Source of the DNA: Frigoribacterium sp. CFBP 13712 | Lineage (GTDB): Bacteria; Actinomycetota; Actinomycetes; Actinomycetales; Microbacteriaceae | Reading direction: 5' to 3' | Assembly: GCF_014842255.1 (NCBI RefSeq) | Contig: NZ_JACYVH010000007.1 | Coordinates: forward strand, 1-64,000 | Length of the DNA: 64,000 bases | In this document: piece after piece, positions 28,025 to 38,546 of the stretch | Layout: every line of letters starts with the position of its first letter | Numbering within the stretch: the stretch's first letter is position 1 | Program-made: the position numbers and the translations under genes | The notes under the pieces: generated by a model | Databases searched by the model: none | What the model was told of the DNA's origin: nothing | Seen by the model: the letters and a program-made list of their open reading frames with translations, nothing else

Positions 28025-28804
28025 TCAACCGAAGCGGCCCGAGACGTAGTCCTCCGTCGCCTGAACGCTCGGCTTCGAGAACATCGTGGCCGTGTCGTCG
28101 TACTCGATGAGCTTGCCCGGCTTGCCCGTGCCGGCGATGTTGAAGAACGCCGTCTTGTCGCTGACGCGGCTGGCCTGCTGCATGTTGTGGGTCACGATCA
28201 CGATCGTGTACTCCTGCTTCAGCTCCTCGATGAGGTCCTCGATGGCGAGCGTCGAGATCGGGTCGAGGGCCGAGCAGGGCTCGTCCATCAGCACGACGTC
28301 GGGCGAGACCGCGATCGCGCGGGCGATGCAGAGACGCTGCTGCTGCCCGCCCGACAGACCCGAGCCGGGCTTGTCGAGGCGGTCCTTGACCTCGTTCCAG
28401 AGGTTGGCGCCCTGCAGCGACTTCTCGACCAGGCCGTCCTGGTCGCTCTTCGACATGCGGCGGTTGTTGAGCTTCACACCGGCGAGCACGTTGTCGCGGA
28501 TGCTCATCGTCGGGAACGGGTTCGGGCGCTGGAAGACCATGCCGACCTGACGACGGACGAGCACCGGGTCGACGCCGGGGCTGTAGAGGTCGTTGCCGTC
28601 GATCAGGACCTCGCCGTCGACGTACGCCCCGGGGATCACCTCGTGCATGCGGTTCAGCGTGCGGAGGAAGGTCGACTTGCCGCAGCCGGAGGGGCCGATG
28701 AAGGCCGTGACGGTGCGGGGCTCGATGGTGATGTTGACGTCTTCGACGGCCTTGAACTTGCTGTAGAAGACGTTGAGGTCACGGACCTCGATGCGCTTGG
28801 ACAT
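28025..28804 (-). CDS. pstB: Phosphate ABC transporter ATP-binding protein PstB
   Basis: This 259-aa ABC ATPase shows Walker [10 protein letters not shown] (~37-45), Q-loop [11 protein letters not shown], signature LSGGQQQR, Walker [13 protein letters not shown] and the H-loop THNMQQA. The RPNPFP and DEPCSALDP details are typical of PstB. It energises high-affinity phosphate uptake through PstC/PstA. CGGAGGAACC precedes the ATG. It is the last gene of the pstSCAB operon and ends at a bidirectional terminator. Confidence 0.98.
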   Translation of the reverse strand: MSKRIEVRDLNVFYSKFKAVEDVNITIEPRTVTAFIGPSGCGKSTFLRTLNRMHEVIPGAYVDGEVLIDGNDLYSPGVDPVLVRRQVGMVFQRPNPFPTMSIRDNVLAGVKLNNRRMSKSDQDGLVEKSLQGANLWNEVKDRLDKPGSGLSGGQQQRLCIARAIAVSPDVVLMDEPCSALDPISTLAIEDLIEELKQEYTIVIVTHNMQQASRVSDKTAFFNIAGTGKPGKLIEYDDTATMFSKPSVQATEDYVSGRFG

Positions 28805-28827
28805 GGTTCCTCCGGGTGGTTCCTGGC

Positions 28828-29931
28828 CTAGCGGCCGAGCTTGGGTGCGAAGATTCGGGCGATCAGACGGGCGAGCAGGTTCAGCGCCATGACGATCAGG
28901 ATGAGGGTGAGGGCCGAGGTCCACGCACGGTCGATGTAGGCGGCCGCGTCGGTGCCCTGGCTCACGTAGGAGCTGTAGGCGAAGACCGGCAGCGACTGCA
29001 TGCGGCCGTCGAACAGGTTGTAGTTCATGCTCGCGGTGAAGCCGGCGGTGATCAGCAGCGGGGCGGTCTCGCCGATGATGCGCGCGATGGCGAGCATGAC
29101 ACCGGTCGTGATGCCGGCGATCGACGTGGGGAGGACCACCTTGAGGATGGTCAGCCACTTCGGCACGCCGAGCGCGTACGCCGCCTCGCGCAGCTCGTTC
29201 GGCACGAGTTTCAGCATCTCCTCCGTGCTGCGGACCACCACGGGGATCATCAGCACGGCCAGGGCGACGGAGCCGGCGGCGCCCATGCGGACGCCCTCGC
29301 CGAAGAAGATGACGAACAGGGCGTAGGCGAACAGACCCGCGACGATCGAGGGGATGCCCGTCATGACGTCGACGAAGAACGTGATCGCCCTGGCCAGACG
29401 GCCCGTGCCGTACTCGACGAGGTAGATCGCGGTCAGCAGGCCGATCGGCACCGAGATCACCGCGGCGAACGCGGTCATCAGAACGGTGCCCACGATCGCG
29501 TGCAGGCCACCGCCTCCTGCGCCGACGACGTTGCGCATCGACTGGGTGAAGAAGTCGCCGTCGAAGCGACCGGAGCCGGCGGTGACGACCGTGATCAGCA
29601 GCGAGACGAGCGGGATGAGGGCGATGATGAACGCCGACCCGACCAGGGTCGTGACGACGCGGTCCTTCGCGCGGCGGATGCCCTCGACCTGCATGGCGAC
29701 CACGAAGACCAGAGCCGCGTAGAGGACGGTGCCGAGGATGAGCGCTGGCACCCAGTTGAAGCCCTCGGTGACCCCGGCGGCCTGCAGCAGGGCGAAGACG
29801 ACGCCCATGATGATCCAGCTGCCGATGAGGATGATGACGGGGGCGCCCTTGGGCAGGCGTCCGGTCGTCAGGGTGTTGACGGCCTGGCTCTCGCGACGCA
29901 CGCCGCTCGTGGTGGGGGTGGTCGTGGCCAT
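28828..29931 (-). CDS. pstA: Phosphate ABC transporter permease PstA
   Basis: This 367-aa membrane protein has a basic N-terminal tail, two extra N-terminal helices and the binding-protein-dependent permease core with the EAA-type loop [22 protein letters not shown] that contacts PstB. It forms the phosphate channel with PstC. The start shares one base with the pstC stop (TGATG), showing tight coupling. It is longer than the ~300 residues usual for PstA because of the N-terminal helices, a form common in actinobacteria. Confidence 0.97.
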   Translation of the reverse strand: MATTTPTTSGVRRESQAVNTLTTGRLPKGAPVIILIGSWIIMGVVFALLQAAGVTEGFNWVPALILGTVLYAALVFVVAMQVEGIRRAKDRVVTTLVGSAFIIALIPLVSLLITVVTAGSGRFDGDFFTQSMRNVVGAGGGGLHAIVGTVLMTAFAAVISVPIGLLTAIYLVEYGTGRLARAITFFVDVMTGIPSIVAGLFAYALFVIFFGEGVRMGAAGSVALAVLMIPVVVRSTEEMLKLVPNELREAAYALGVPKWLTILKVVLPTSIAGITTGVMLAIARIIGETAPLLITAGFTASMNYNLFDGRMQSLPVFAYSSYVSQGTDAAAYIDRAWTSALTLILIVMALNLLARLIARIFAPKLGR

Positions 29932-30893
29932 CAGTTCGCTCCCGAGAAGGCCTTGCGGCGGTTGATGACGAAGCGGGCGATCGAGTTGACGATCAGCGTG
30001 ATGACGAACAGCACGAGGCCGGTCGCGATCAGGGTGTTGATGCCGATGTCGTGCGCCTCGGGGAACCTCAGCGCGATGTTCGCGGCGATGGTCGACGAGT
30101 TGGTGGACGTGAGGATCGCGGGGTTGATGACGAGCGCCGGCGACAGCACGAGGGCCACGGCCATCGTCTCGCCCAGGGCGCGCCCGAGACCGAGCATGGC
30201 GGCGGAGATGATGCCGGGGCGGCCGAACGGCAGGACGGCGATCTGGATCATCTCGAAGCGCGTGGCGCCGAGGGCCAGCGCGGCCTCTTCGTGCAGCACG
30301 GGCGTCTGGAGGAACACCTCACGGCTGAGGGCGGTGATGATCGGCAGGATCATCACGGCGAGGACGATGGAGGCGGTGAGCAGCGTCCGCCCCGTGCCCG
30401 ACACCGGGCCGGCGAAGATCGGGATCCACCCGAAGGTGTCGACCAGCCAGGTGTAGAACGGCTGGATCGCGGGGGCGAGGACGATGCTGCCCCAGAGGCC
30501 GAACACGACCGACGGCACGGCGGCCAGCAGGTCGATGATGTAGCCGAGACCCTGCGCGAGGCGGCGGGGCGCGTAGTGCGAGATGAAGAGCGCGATGCCG
30601 ATGGCGACGGGCAACGCCATGAGCAGGGCGAGGGCAGCCGCGTAGACCGTTCCGAACGCGAGGGGGCCGACGTACTGGAAGAACGAGTCGGGGAACCCCG
30701 AGAGCGAGATGTCGTCGGCGTTCGCGGTGAGCGCCGGGATGCTCTGGACGACGAGGAACAGCGCGACCGCGGCGAGGATCGCGAGGATCAGCCCGCCGGC
30801 GACGATCGTGCTGCCCGCGAAGATCCGATCGGCGGGACGACGCCGGGGTTTTGGCGCCTGGGGCGGCGCCGAGGTCGTAGCGGGGGCGGTCAT
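29931..30893 (-). CDS. pstC: Phosphate ABC transporter permease PstC
   Basis: This 320-aa protein has about six membrane helices, starting with [16 protein letters not shown] near residue 36 and ending [14 protein letters not shown], plus the permease loop [20 protein letters not shown]. It pairs with PstA in the PstSCAB complex. It lies 108 bp downstream of pstS, across a GC-rich hairpin that may lower its expression relative to pstS. Confidence 0.97.
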   Translation of the reverse strand: MTAPATTSAPPQAPKPRRRPADRIFAGSTIVAGGLILAILAAVALFLVVQSIPALTANADDISLSGFPDSFFQYVGPLAFGTVYAAALALLMALPVAIGIALFISHYAPRRLAQGLGYIIDLLAAVPSVVFGLWGSIVLAPAIQPFYTWLVDTFGWIPIFAGPVSGTGRTLLTASIVLAVMILPIITALSREVFLQTPVLHEEAALALGATRFEMIQIAVLPFGRPGIISAAMLGLGRALGETMAVALVLSPALVINPAILTSTNSSTIAANIALRFPEAHDIGINTLIATGLVLFVITLIVNSIARFVINRRKAFSGAN

Positions 30894-30949
30894 CGGACGG
30901 ATCCTCCGGGTGATCGGTGTTCGAGTCGAGCGGGGCGATTCAGGCAGAC

Positions 30950-30982
30950 GGCCCGGGAACGCACGCGGTGCGCCCCCGGGCC
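30950..30982 (-). terminator. Intergenic hairpin between pstS and pstC
   Basis: GGCCCGGG pairs with CCCGGGCC, and the inner CGCAC pairs with GTGCG around a tiny loop. There is no U tract. A partial terminator or mRNA-stabilising stem here would let the binding protein PstS be made in excess over the permease, as seen in other pst operons. That role is inferred from position. Confidence 0.6.
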
Positions 30983-31001
30983 TGTCGTGTGGTGCGGGTC
31001 G

Positions 31002-32096
31002 TTACTTGATCAGCTCGATCGCGGCGGCGACCTGGGTCGAGAGCTCGCTCGAGATCGGAGCCGAGCCGGCGGCCTCGGCCGCGACCTGCTGGCCCTCGTC
31101 GCTCGTGACGTAGCTCAGGTACGACTTGACCAGCTCGCCCTGCGCGGCGTCCTCGTAGGACTCGCACGCGATCAGGTAGCTGACGAGGACGATCGGGTAG
31201 ACGCCGGCTGCATCGGTGGTGCGGTCGATCTCGATGGCGATGTCGCCCTCGGTGCGGCCCTCCTCCTCGGGGGAGGCGTCGACGATGGCCGCGGCGGCCT
31301 CGGGCGAGTAGCCGACGAACTCGTCGCCGACCTTGACCTTGGCGACACCGAGGTCACCGGCGCGCGAGGCGTCGGCGTAGCCGATGGTGCCGGTGCCGTT
31401 GGTGACCGCGTCGATGACACCCGAGGTGCCGGTGGCGCCCTCGCCGTCCTTCGTCGGCCAGACGCCGTCCGCCTCGGCCGTCCACACGTCGGGGGCGGTC
31501 TTGTTGAGGTAGTCGGTGAAGTTCTCGGTGGTGCCCGAGTCGTCGGCGCGGTGCACGGCCGTGATCGGCGTGCTGGGCAGGTCGACGCCGGGGTTGTCGG
31601 CGGCGATCTCGTCGGCGTCCCACGTGGTGATCGAGAGGTTGAAGATGCCGGCGATCGTGGCGGGCGACAGGTTCAGCTCGGTGATGCCGTCGAGGTTGAA
31701 GACGACCGCGATGGGCGAGACGTAGGCGGGCAGCTCGACGATGCCGGTGTCGGGCGTGCAACCGGCGAAGGTGCTCGACGAGATCTCGTCGGTGGTGAAC
31801 GCACGGTCCGAGCCGGCGAAGGCGGCCGCACCGGAGATGAAGCTCTCGCGCCCGCCACCCGAACCCTGGGGGTCGTAGTTGACCGTGACGCCCTCGTTGG
31901 CCGTCTGGTAACCGGCGACCCAGGACTCCTGCGCAGCCTGCTGCGACGAGGCGCCGATGCCGGAGATCGTGCCGGAGAGGTCGGAGCCGCCCTCGGAGGA
32001 GCCGGACGAGCCGCCTTCGTTCGTGGCGCAGGAGGCGAGGAGCATGGTGCCGACTGCGGCGATGGCGACGAGGCTGCCGGTGCGCTTGAAATTCAA
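31002..32096 (-). CDS. pstS: Phosphate-binding lipoprotein PstS
   Basis: This 364-aa exported protein has a signal peptide with lipobox LLASC (Cys ~23) and a Ser/Gly-rich tether, then the PstS fold: GIGASSQQAAQESWVAGY, NYDPQGSGGGRESFISG, AAFAGSDRAF and HRADDSGTTENFTDYL, which supply phosphate ligands. The start is a TTG at 32096 (LNFKRTGSLV), supported by AAGGA about 8 nt upstream; no ATG or GTG fits. It leads pstSCAB behind a three-repeat PHO box. Confidence 0.96.
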   Translation of the reverse strand: MNFKRTGSLVAIAAVGTMLLASCATNEGGSSGSSEGGSDLSGTISGIGASSQQAAQESWVAGYQTANEGVTVNYDPQGSGGGRESFISGAAAFAGSDRAFTTDEISSSTFAGCTPDTGIVELPAYVSPIAVVFNLDGITELNLSPATIAGIFNLSITTWDADEIAADNPGVDLPSTPITAVHRADDSGTTENFTDYLNKTAPDVWTAEADGVWPTKDGEGATGTSGVIDAVTNGTGTIGYADASRAGDLGVAKVKVGDEFVGYSPEAAAAIVDASPEEEGRTEGDIAIEIDRTTDAAGVYPIVLVSYLIACESYEDAAQGELVKSYLSYVTSDEGQQVAAEAAGSAPISSELSTQVAAAIELIK

Positions 32097-32194
32097 GTGT
32101 GATTCCTTCTCGGGTGGTGACGACTGTGTTCTGAGACCGGGTTCCGGCCCCTGCGAGACGCTACGTCGACGGGTTAACCACGGTCGCCCGTCTC

Positions 32195-32223
32195 GGTGAA
32201 CGGCAGGTAAACGGGCGGGGAAC
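32195..32223 (-). promoter_or_regulatory. PHO box upstream of pstS
   Basis: Read toward pstS, GTTCCCC, GTTTACC and GTTCACC are spaced at exactly 11 bp (GGGGAAC 32217, GGTAAAC 32206, GGTGAAC 32195 on the plus strand). This is the direct-repeat PhoP/RegX3 operator style of actinobacteria with consensus GTTCACC. It lies about 100 bp ahead of pstS. The 410-bp gap 32097-32506 otherwise holds only the pst promoter and a small repeat. Confidence 0.85.
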
Positions 32224-32377
32224 ATCGGAGCCGTCCGCGGCGGCGCTCCGACGCGTTCCGCGCGCCAGGGTGTTGGTGTGCGAATCGCGACGGATCTGGG
32301 GCGGAACGGGGTGTTTCGACGAAGATGAGCGGCGTGCCGCGGCCGTTCGGTCGGGTTCGGCACGGCTGCAGCCGTCC

Positions 32378-32447
32378 GCGCGGTCGCGATCTGCACGCGG
32401 GGCGCGGTCGCGATGTGCGCAGGGGCGGGCGCGGTCGCGATTTGCAC
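32378..32447. repeat. Three copies of GCGCGGTCGCGATNTGC
   Basis: Copies of a 19-mer GCGCGGTCGCGATCTGCAC with one or two changes start at 32378, 32402 and 32429. They lie between the MutT1-type gene's 3' end and the pst promoter. Function is unknown. Confidence 0.7.
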
Positions 32448-32506
32448 AGTCGTCGGGCGCCGCGCGTGGGCAGGGCGGCGCCGCGCGCGGGCCGGGCGGC
32501 GCCGCG

Positions 32507-33448
32507 TCAGGCGAGCGGGCCGTGCGTCTCGACGGCGACCAGCGAGGCGTCGGTGGTCGACACGTGCAGCACCGTGTACTCGCCCGGCGACAACGAGGAG
32601 GCGCGGCGCAGATCGAGCCGTTCGCCCCCCTTGGTCGCGAGCGCGATCTGACGGATCAGCTCGGGCAGCACGGGACCGTGGCTGCAGAGCACCGCACTGG
32701 TGCGCTTCTTGAGACGCTTAGCGACGACGCTCGCGACGTCGTCGGAACCGTTCTCGAACGAGTCCTGGCTGATGGCGTCGGTCTGCTTGACGCCGACGCG
32801 GGTGAGCGCCGAGAGGGGCTCGAGCGTGGCGAGGCAGCGGGCGGCCGTGCTGCTGACGATCCGCTGCGGTGACCAGGCGGCGATCCCGGGGGCGATCGAC
32901 TTGGCCTGCCGTCGACCGGCGGGGAGCAGCGGTCGCGTGGCGTCCGAGCCGCTCCAGTCGCCGGGGGCGGTCGTCTTGGCATGACGCAGGGCGACGAGGG
33001 CGAAGGTGCGGGCGTTCTTCGCCGCGACGCGGTCGGCGAATCGCGCGAGCACGTCGGCGTCGCGCTCGTAGGTCAGCTTCGCGCGGGCCTTGTCGATGCC
33101 GACCCACTCGATGGCGCCGACCTCGCTGTTGGGCGTGAACTCGCCGGCGGCGACGAAGGCCTCGTCGGTGACCTCGGCGGCCCAGTAGTGCACGATCTTG
33201 TCGCGGCCGCCGGGCATGACGTACTCGACGTGCCCGAGGGGGGCGCCGAGGGCGACCCGGTAGCCGGTCTCCTCCCGGATCTCGCGCACGGCCGCCTGAG
33301 GCGTCGACTCGCCGGGGTCGACCTTGCCCTTGGGCAGCGACACGTCGCCGTGATGATCGCGGTGGATCAGCAGCACCCGGGCCTTGCCGTCGACGAAGCG
33401 GAAGAGCACGGCGCCCGCGGCGACGACGGTCGTCGAGGCGACGGTCAC
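32507..33448 (-). CDS. MutT1-type NUDIX hydrolase / histidine phosphatase fusion
   Basis: This 313-aa protein joins a NUDIX domain (1-~135, box [20 protein letters not shown]) to a SixA-like histidine phosphatase (~150-313; [10 protein letters not shown] with the catalytic His, and SHGPVLPEL). The same two-domain layout is found in mycobacterial MutT1, which hydrolyses 8-oxo-(d)GTP and diadenosine polyphosphates. The GTG at 33448 overlaps the ppk stop (GTGA), so polyphosphate synthesis and nucleotide clean-up are co-expressed. The exact substrate is not set by sequence. Confidence 0.92.
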   Translation of the reverse strand: MTVASTTVVAAGAVLFRFVDGKARVLLIHRDHHGDVSLPKGKVDPGESTPQAAVREIREETGYRVALGAPLGHVEYVMPGGRDKIVHYWAAEVTDEAFVAAGEFTPNSEVGAIEWVGIDKARAKLTYERDADVLARFADRVAAKNARTFALVALRHAKTTAPGDWSGSDATRPLLPAGRRQAKSIAPGIAAWSPQRIVSSTAARCLATLEPLSALTRVGVKQTDAISQDSFENGSDDVASVVAKRLKKRTSAVLCSHGPVLPELIRQIALATKGGERLDLRRASSLSPGEYTVLHVSTTDASLVAVETHGPLA

Positions 33449-35613
33449 CGGCTGCTCCGCTTGCGCTGGTTGATCTGCTTCATCAGCGCGTTCTGCAGGT
33501 CGACCAGAGGGCGGCCCGACTCGTCGCGCGCGTGCCGCGTCCACGTGCCGTCGGCCTCGAGCCACCACGAGGCGGTCTCGTCGCTCATGGCGCTCTCGAA
33601 CAGCGACGCCACCTCGTCGAGGTGGTTCTGCTGGGTGAGGCGGACGAGCGCCTCGACGCGGCGGTCGAGGTTGCGGTGCATCATGTCGGCACTGCCGATG
33701 AACAGCTGCGGGTCGCCGTCGTTCGCGAACCAGAAGAGCCTGGAGTGCTCGAGGTAGCGGCCGAGGATGGATCGGACCCGGATGGTCTCGCTCAGACCGG
33801 GCTGCCCGGGCTTGATGGTGCAGATGCCGCGCACCCAGACGTCTACCGGCACCCCGGCCTGGCTGGCCTTGTAGAGCGCGTCGATGATCTGCTCGTCGAC
33901 GATCGAGTTGATCTTGATCTTGATGCCCGACGGGCGACCGGCCTGGGCGTTCTCGATCTCGTTCTGGATCTGCTTCAGCAGACCGCGGCGGAGATAGCGC
34001 GGCGCGACCAGCAGGCGCTTGAACTTCTTCTCGATGGCGTAGCCGGAGAGCTCGTTGAACAGACGCGTGAGGTCTTTGCCGACCTGGTCGTCGGACGTGA
34101 AGAGACCCATGTCTTCGTAGATGCGGCTCGTCTTCGGGTTGTAGTTGCCCGTGCCGATGTGCGTGTAGTGCTTGAGCGTGCCCTTCTCCTGGCGGATGAC
34201 CAGGGCGAGCTTGCAGTGCGTCTTCAAGCCGACGAGGCCGTAGACGACGTGCACGCCGGCCTTCTCGAGCTTGCGGGCCCAGGTGATGTTGTTCTGCTCG
34301 TCGAACCGGGCCTTGACCTCGACCAGCGCCAGCACCTGCTTGCCCGACTCGGCGGCGTCGATCAGGGCCTCGATGATGGGCGAGTCGCCGCTGGTGCGGT
34401 ACAGCGTCTGCTTGATGGCCAGCACGTTGGGGTCGGCGGCCGCCTGCTCGAGGAACGCCTGGACGCTCGTCGCGAACGACTCGTACGGGTGGTGCACGAG
34501 GATGTCCTGGCGGGCGATGCTGGCGAACATGTCGGGCTTCATGTTCGGCTCGGTCGGCTGCAGCTGCACGGCCGTGGTGGGCAGGTGCTTCGGGTACTTG
34601 AGGTCGGGGCGCGACATCTTCGTGATCTCGAACAGCCCGGCGAGGTCGAGCGGCGCGGGCAGCTTGTAGACCTCTTGATCGGTCACGTCGAGCTCGCGCA
34701 CGAGCAGCTCGAGCGTCACGGGATCCATGTCGTCGGTGATCTCGAGACGGATCGGGGGCCCGAAGCGACGACGCAGCAGCTCGCGTTCGAGGGCCTGGAT
34801 GAGGTTCTCCGACTCGTCTTCGTCGACCTCGACGTCTTCGTTGCGGGTGACGCGGAACACATGGTGCTCGACGACCTCCATGCCCGGGAACAGGTCTTGC
34901 AGGTGGTTCGCGATGAGGTCTTCGAGGGGGATGAACCGCACGCGCCCGGATTCGTCGTCGGGGAGCTGGACGAAGCGCGGCAGCATCTGCGGCACCTTCA
35001 GGCGCGCGAACTCCTGTCGCATCGTCTTCGGGTTGCGGACCCGAATGGACAGGTTGAGCGACAGCCCCGAGATGTACGGGAACGGGTGCGCCGGGTCGAC
35101 GGCGAGCGGCATCAGCACGGGGAAGATCTGCTCGGTGAAGATCTCGCGCATGCGCACGCGGTCGGCCTCTTCGAGGTCGGACCACTTCTCGACGTGGATG
35201 CCGGCCTCGTCGAGGTCGGGCTTGACGATGTCCAGGAACGCGCGCGCGTGCCGCTCTTGCAGCTCGTGCGCCTTGTTGCTGATATCGGCCAGCACCTCGT
35301 TCGGACCGCGGCCGACGTTGGTCGGCACCGCCAGCCCGGTCGCGATGCGACGCTTCAGACCGGCCACGCGGACCATGAAGAACTCGTCGAGGTTGCTCGC
35401 GAAGATCGCCAGGAAGTTCGCCCGCTCGAGCAGGGGGGTGCTCGGGTCTTCGGCGAGCTCGAGCACCCGCTGGTTGAACGAGAGCCAGCTGAGCTCACGG
35501 TCGAGGTACCGCTCGGCGGGGAGGGTGCCGTCTTCGAAGCTGACGATCTCGTCGAAGTCGTCGAGGAAGTCGGGGGTGACGCCGGCGCCGTCGACTCGGG
35601 GTTCGCTGTCCAT
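33445..35613 (-). CDS. ppk: Polyphosphate kinase (PPK1)
   Basis: This 722-aa protein is full-length PPK1: N-domain [19 protein letters not shown], head domain [17 protein letters not shown], and catalytic C-domains with [67 protein letters not shown] (autophosphorylated His in HxGTGNYN) and [16 protein letters not shown]. It reversibly polymerises the gamma-phosphate of ATP into polyphosphate, storing phosphate imported by the adjacent Pst system. A single GTTTACC lies ~45 bp upstream but without a convincing PHO-box repeat. Confidence 0.98.
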   Translation of the reverse strand: MDSEPRVDGAGVTPDFLDDFDEIVSFEDGTLPAERYLDRELSWLSFNQRVLELAEDPSTPLLERANFLAIFASNLDEFFMVRVAGLKRRIATGLAVPTNVGRGPNEVLADISNKAHELQERHARAFLDIVKPDLDEAGIHVEKWSDLEEADRVRMREIFTEQIFPVLMPLAVDPAHPFPYISGLSLNLSIRVRNPKTMRQEFARLKVPQMLPRFVQLPDDESGRVRFIPLEDLIANHLQDLFPGMEVVEHHVFRVTRNEDVEVDEDESENLIQALERELLRRRFGPPIRLEITDDMDPVTLELLVRELDVTDQEVYKLPAPLDLAGLFEITKMSRPDLKYPKHLPTTAVQLQPTEPNMKPDMFASIARQDILVHHPYESFATSVQAFLEQAAADPNVLAIKQTLYRTSGDSPIIEALIDAAESGKQVLALVEVKARFDEQNNITWARKLEKAGVHVVYGLVGLKTHCKLALVIRQEKGTLKHYTHIGTGNYNPKTSRIYEDMGLFTSDDQVGKDLTRLFNELSGYAIEKKFKRLLVAPRYLRRGLLKQIQNEIENAQAGRPSGIKIKINSIVDEQIIDALYKASQAGVPVDVWVRGICTIKPGQPGLSETIRVRSILGRYLEHSRLFWFANDGDPQLFIGSADMMHRNLDRRVEALVRLTQQNHLDEVASLFESAMSDETASWWLEADGTWTRHARDESGRPLVDLQNALMKQINQRKRSSR

Positions 35614-35712
35614 CGTCCTATCGTGCCACCGCCCGGGCCCCTCGCGACGCCGCTCAGGTAAACGGTGGATGACGAGGCCCGGCGGGCGCCCTGAGGAGGA
35701 GCGGTGCGGGTG

Positions 35713-36747
35713 TCAGAGAGCGCCTCCCCGCAGTCGCGCGACCGACCGCCAGGTGATCGTGCGCCACAGCCACTCGACCGGCCCGTACGACAGGCGGGTC
35801 AGCCAGAGGCGGCTCGCCACGGCCTGCACGACGAGCAGCCCGAGGGCCAGCAGCAGGCCGGGGGTCGGGTCCGATCGCTCCGATGCGTCGACGCCCGGGA
35901 CGAGCGCCACGACGGACGCGATCACGATCGAGGCCGACACGTAGTTCGTCAGAGCCATGCGCCCCAGCGCCTCGAAGGCGGCGGCGAGGACGCGTCGCAC
36001 CGGCGTGCGCCAGAGCAGCGCGAACCCGGTGACGTACGCGACGGACAGGACCATGCCCACGGATTCCGCGACGAAGCCGTACGACAGCTCGGGGCCGAGG
36101 AGGAGCTGCAGTGCGGCGCCGGCCGCACCCACCAGGGCTGAAACGACGAACACCCGGACGACGCGTGGCCCGCCGCGCTCGAGGGCGGCGGGCAGCCCGA
36201 ACGACGCCGAGGCCGAGCCGAGCGCCAGCAGGCCCGGCACGGTGGCCATCCCGCCGCCGACGGCGAAGCCGGCCGCCAGCAGCACGACCCCCGCCACGGC
36301 GACGATCACGCGGGGGGCGAGGATCGCGAGGGGGAGGATCAGCAGCCCGCCGACGGCGTAGATCCGCAGGACGTCGCCGGGGAACACGAGCGCGTGCAGC
36401 AGGCCCATGCCGAACAGGGCCCCGAGTCGGAGCAGCAGCGGCGGCCACGGCGACGAGCCCCGGCGCCGCGCCGACGTCACGATCAGCTGCAGGCTGAGGC
36501 CGAAGAGGAAGCAGAAGATCGGGACGAAGCGCGACTCGACGAGCAGATCGAGGGCGGTGGCGCCGACGCTCGGTCGCCAGTCGCCGGCCTCGAGGCCGTA
36601 GCCGAGCGTCGTCAGCGACCCCACGTTGGTCAGGAGGATGCCCGCGAGCGCGAAGCCCCGGATGGTGTCGACGAGCCGCCAGCGGGTCGACGACGGTGGC
36701 GAGGGAGGCGCGGTGACGGAGTCGAGAGACGATCCAGTATGAGACAT
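35713..36747 (-). CDS. DUF418-type polytopic membrane protein
   Basis: This 344-aa protein has about eight to nine membrane helices. The N-terminus WRLVDTIRGFALAGILLTN and FCFLFGLSLQLI, and the C-terminal FEALGRMALTNYVSASI and GPVEWLWRTITW, are hallmarks of the DUF418 / YeiB-like family. These resemble acyltransferase-3-like membrane proteins, but their substrates are unknown. The gene is monocistronic between ppk and a small membrane-protein gene on the same strand. The N-terminal tail carries one GGAGGCGCGG motif. Confidence 0.88.
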   Translation of the reverse strand: MSHTGSSLDSVTAPPSPPSSTRWRLVDTIRGFALAGILLTNVGSLTTLGYGLEAGDWRPSVGATALDLLVESRFVPIFCFLFGLSLQLIVTSARRRGSSPWPPLLLRLGALFGMGLLHALVFPGDVLRIYAVGGLLILPLAILAPRVIVAVAGVVLLAAGFAVGGGMATVPGLLALGSASASFGLPAALERGGPRVVRVFVVSALVGAAGAALQLLLGPELSYGFVAESVGMVLSVAYVTGFALLWRTPVRRVLAAAFEALGRMALTNYVSASIVIASVVALVPGVDASERSDPTPGLLLALGLLVVQAVASRLWLTRLSYGPVEWLWRTITWRSVARLRGGAL

Positions 36748-36841
36748 GCCACGATTCTGGCACCGGGCCTCCTGAACGACGTCGTCCCACCGGATGACAT
36801 CGCCGGGGCGGTGTCGTCCGATGGGACGAGGGTGTTCGGGC

Positions 36842-37060
36842 TTACTTCTCCTCCTGCTTCAGCGCGAGGCCGAGAGCGAAGAACGTGGGCGCCCAGTGGC
36901 CGATGAAGATGCCCCAGCGGTCGGACTGCGCCTTGTCGGACGAGTCCTTGCCCTGCGAGGCGAGCCAGGCGACGAGCGCGATGACGATGGAGGCGAAGCC
37001 GCCCCAGTAGGCGTGCTTGCTCTGGACTCCGAGGTCCGAGACGAATTTGACGGGGTTCAT
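36842..37060 (-). CDS. Small one-helix membrane protein
   Basis: This 72-aa protein has a start preceded by CAGGAGACCACC, one clear membrane helix (YWGGFASIVIALVAWLAS, ~18-36) and a second weaker hydrophobic stretch (IFIGHWAPTFFALGLAL) before the acidic-basic end KQEEK. It resembles small uncharacterised membrane proteins of actinobacteria. No motif suggests a function. It stands alone, with 184 bp to the glycosyltransferase gene upstream. Confidence 0.75.
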   Translation of the reverse strand: MNPVKFVSDLGVQSKHAYWGGFASIVIALVAWLASQGKDSSDKAQSDRWGIFIGHWAPTFFALGLALKQEEK

Positions 37061-37244
37061 GGTGGTCTCCTGTGCTGCGGTCGAGGCGTGGTCTGTTCCG
37101 GTCGACCTCAATCCACACCCTGCCGCTGAGAGCGCCATGGCAGATCGTCGTCCCCCTGGGGAGTAAGCGCCATCGCACCCGTCAGCAGCCCGATCTGTAC
37201 CCCGTTCTGTACCCCGTGCCGGGGCGAGGGCCCCGTTGTCCGGG

Positions 37245-38546
37245 CTAGGCCCAGCCGCCGACGTACCCCTCGACGTCGGGCTCGTCGACGAGTCGCACCA
37301 CGGAGGGGCTGCAGCGCTCGACGGTCTCGTGCAGCGCGTCCGAACCCCAGCGTCGACCTCTGATCGCCGCTCGCCGGGAGCTGACGGTGAGGAGGGTCGC
37401 GCCCTCGTCGTCGACGTAGACGATCGCCCCGGGCCCGCGTCCGTCCAGCTCGGCGACGGCCCGCCGCAGCTCGCCGTCGCGCACCCGCACCGGCGCGTCG
37501 GCGACCACCACGTCGACCCTGACCCGGTCGAGCCGACGGCCGTCGATCGCCAGCCCGGCGTCGTCGCCGACCACCGGCGCCCCGACGACCGACGCCTCGG
37601 GCACCTCCGCCAGGATCGAGTCCAGGCAGACGAACCGCGCCGCCTCGCCTCCCGTGAGGGGACCATGCAGGGCGACGTCGGCGTGCGGTCCGCGCAGCGC
37701 CCGGCCGCGGGACCCGGGGGCGGGCACGAGATCGGCGAGCAGCAGGGCCTCGGCGTTCTTCGCCCGTTGTCGATCGGCCAGGTCGCGGCCCGACCACTCC
37801 GGCCCGTCGTGCCAGGCCACGGCCGACGGCACGTGCGCCAGCACACCGCCCGCGAGCCAGGCGCGGTAGGCCCACTCCCAGTCCTCGCCGCCGTAGCGGG
37901 TGAACGCCTCGTCGTAGCCGCCGGTGTCGGCGAACAGGTCGGCCGAGCAGGCGGTGACCGCGCCGATCACGAAGCGGTACGAGCGGTCGTCGGCGTCGAG
38001 CAGATCTCGCGAGTCGGCGTACGCGCGGCGGAGCCAGGCCGGCTCGTCCAGTTCGAGGGCGGGGGCGACCTGCTCGACCCGTGCCTCCTCGGGGGCCCGA
38101 TCGAGCGCCGCATGACGTCGGCGACCGGCCGCGACGACGTCCGAGGCGAGGGCGGGCAGGCGGGTCAGCTCGCGCACGTAGTCGGGCTCGGGCGCGGTGT
38201 CGGCGTCGAGGAAGCACAGCACGTCTCCGTCGGCGACCGAGGCGCCGAGGTTGCGGGCGGCGGCGAGGCGGAACCCGCGGTCCTCCTGCACGACGAGTCG
38301 CACACCGTCGGGCACGCGCGGCGTCTCGGGCGACCCGTCGTCGACCACCACCACCTCGAGTCGGGAGGCCGGGTGCGTCTGTCGGGCGAGTGCGAGCAGC
38401 GTGCGGTCCAGCTGCGCCTGCTGCCGGTAGTGCGCCACGACGACGGTGACCGAGGGAGGCGCGGGTGGCGTCACCCCGTCGAGGAGGTCCCAGCGGTTCC
38501 CCGGCAGGGCGCGCCCACGCCCGGGTCGGGGCGTCGGGCCGGTCAC
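37245..38546 (-). CDS. Family 2 glycosyltransferase (chondroitin-synthase-like)
   Basis: This 433-aa GT-A enzyme has VTVVVAHYRQQAQLDRTLLAL, VVVVDDGSPE, FRLAAARNLGASVADGDVLC, the metal-binding FLDADTAP (DxD) and the acceptor-side motif YGGEDWEWAYRAWLAG (galactosyltransferase C-domain, ED). The ~150 C-terminal residues are a separate domain without recognisable motifs. The GTG at 38546 overlaps the upstream gene's stop (GTGA). It is the distal gene of the minus arm of a five-gene glycosyltransferase cluster and probably builds a cell-surface glycan; donor and acceptor are unknown. Confidence 0.88.
   Translation of the reverse strand: MTGPTPRPGRGRALPGNRWDLLDGVTPPAPPSVTVVVAHYRQQAQLDRTLLALARQTHPASRLEVVVVDDGSPETPRVPDGVRLVVQEDRGFRLAAARNLGASVADGDVLCFLDADTAPEPDYVRELTRLPALASDVVAAGRRRHAALDRAPEEARVEQVAPALELDEPAWLRRAYADSRDLLDADDRSYRFVIGAVTACSADLFADTGGYDEAFTRYGGEDWEWAYRAWLAGGVLAHVPSAVAWHDGPEWSGRDLADRQRAKNAEALLLADLVPAPGSRGRALRGPHADVALHGPLTGGEAARFVCLDSILAEVPEASVVGAPVVGDDAGLAIDGRRLDRVRVDVVVADAPVRVRDGELRRAVAELDGRGPGAIVYVDDEGATLLTVSSRRAAIRGRRWGSDALHETVERCSPSVVRLVDEPDVEGYVGGWA

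Noticed and set aside
30051-32102. Plus-strand 683-codon frame across pstC-pstS
   Set aside because: Antisense shadow of well-supported pst genes.
35657-35663. PHO box upstream of ppk
   Set aside because: A single GTTTACC without matching 11-bp neighbours.
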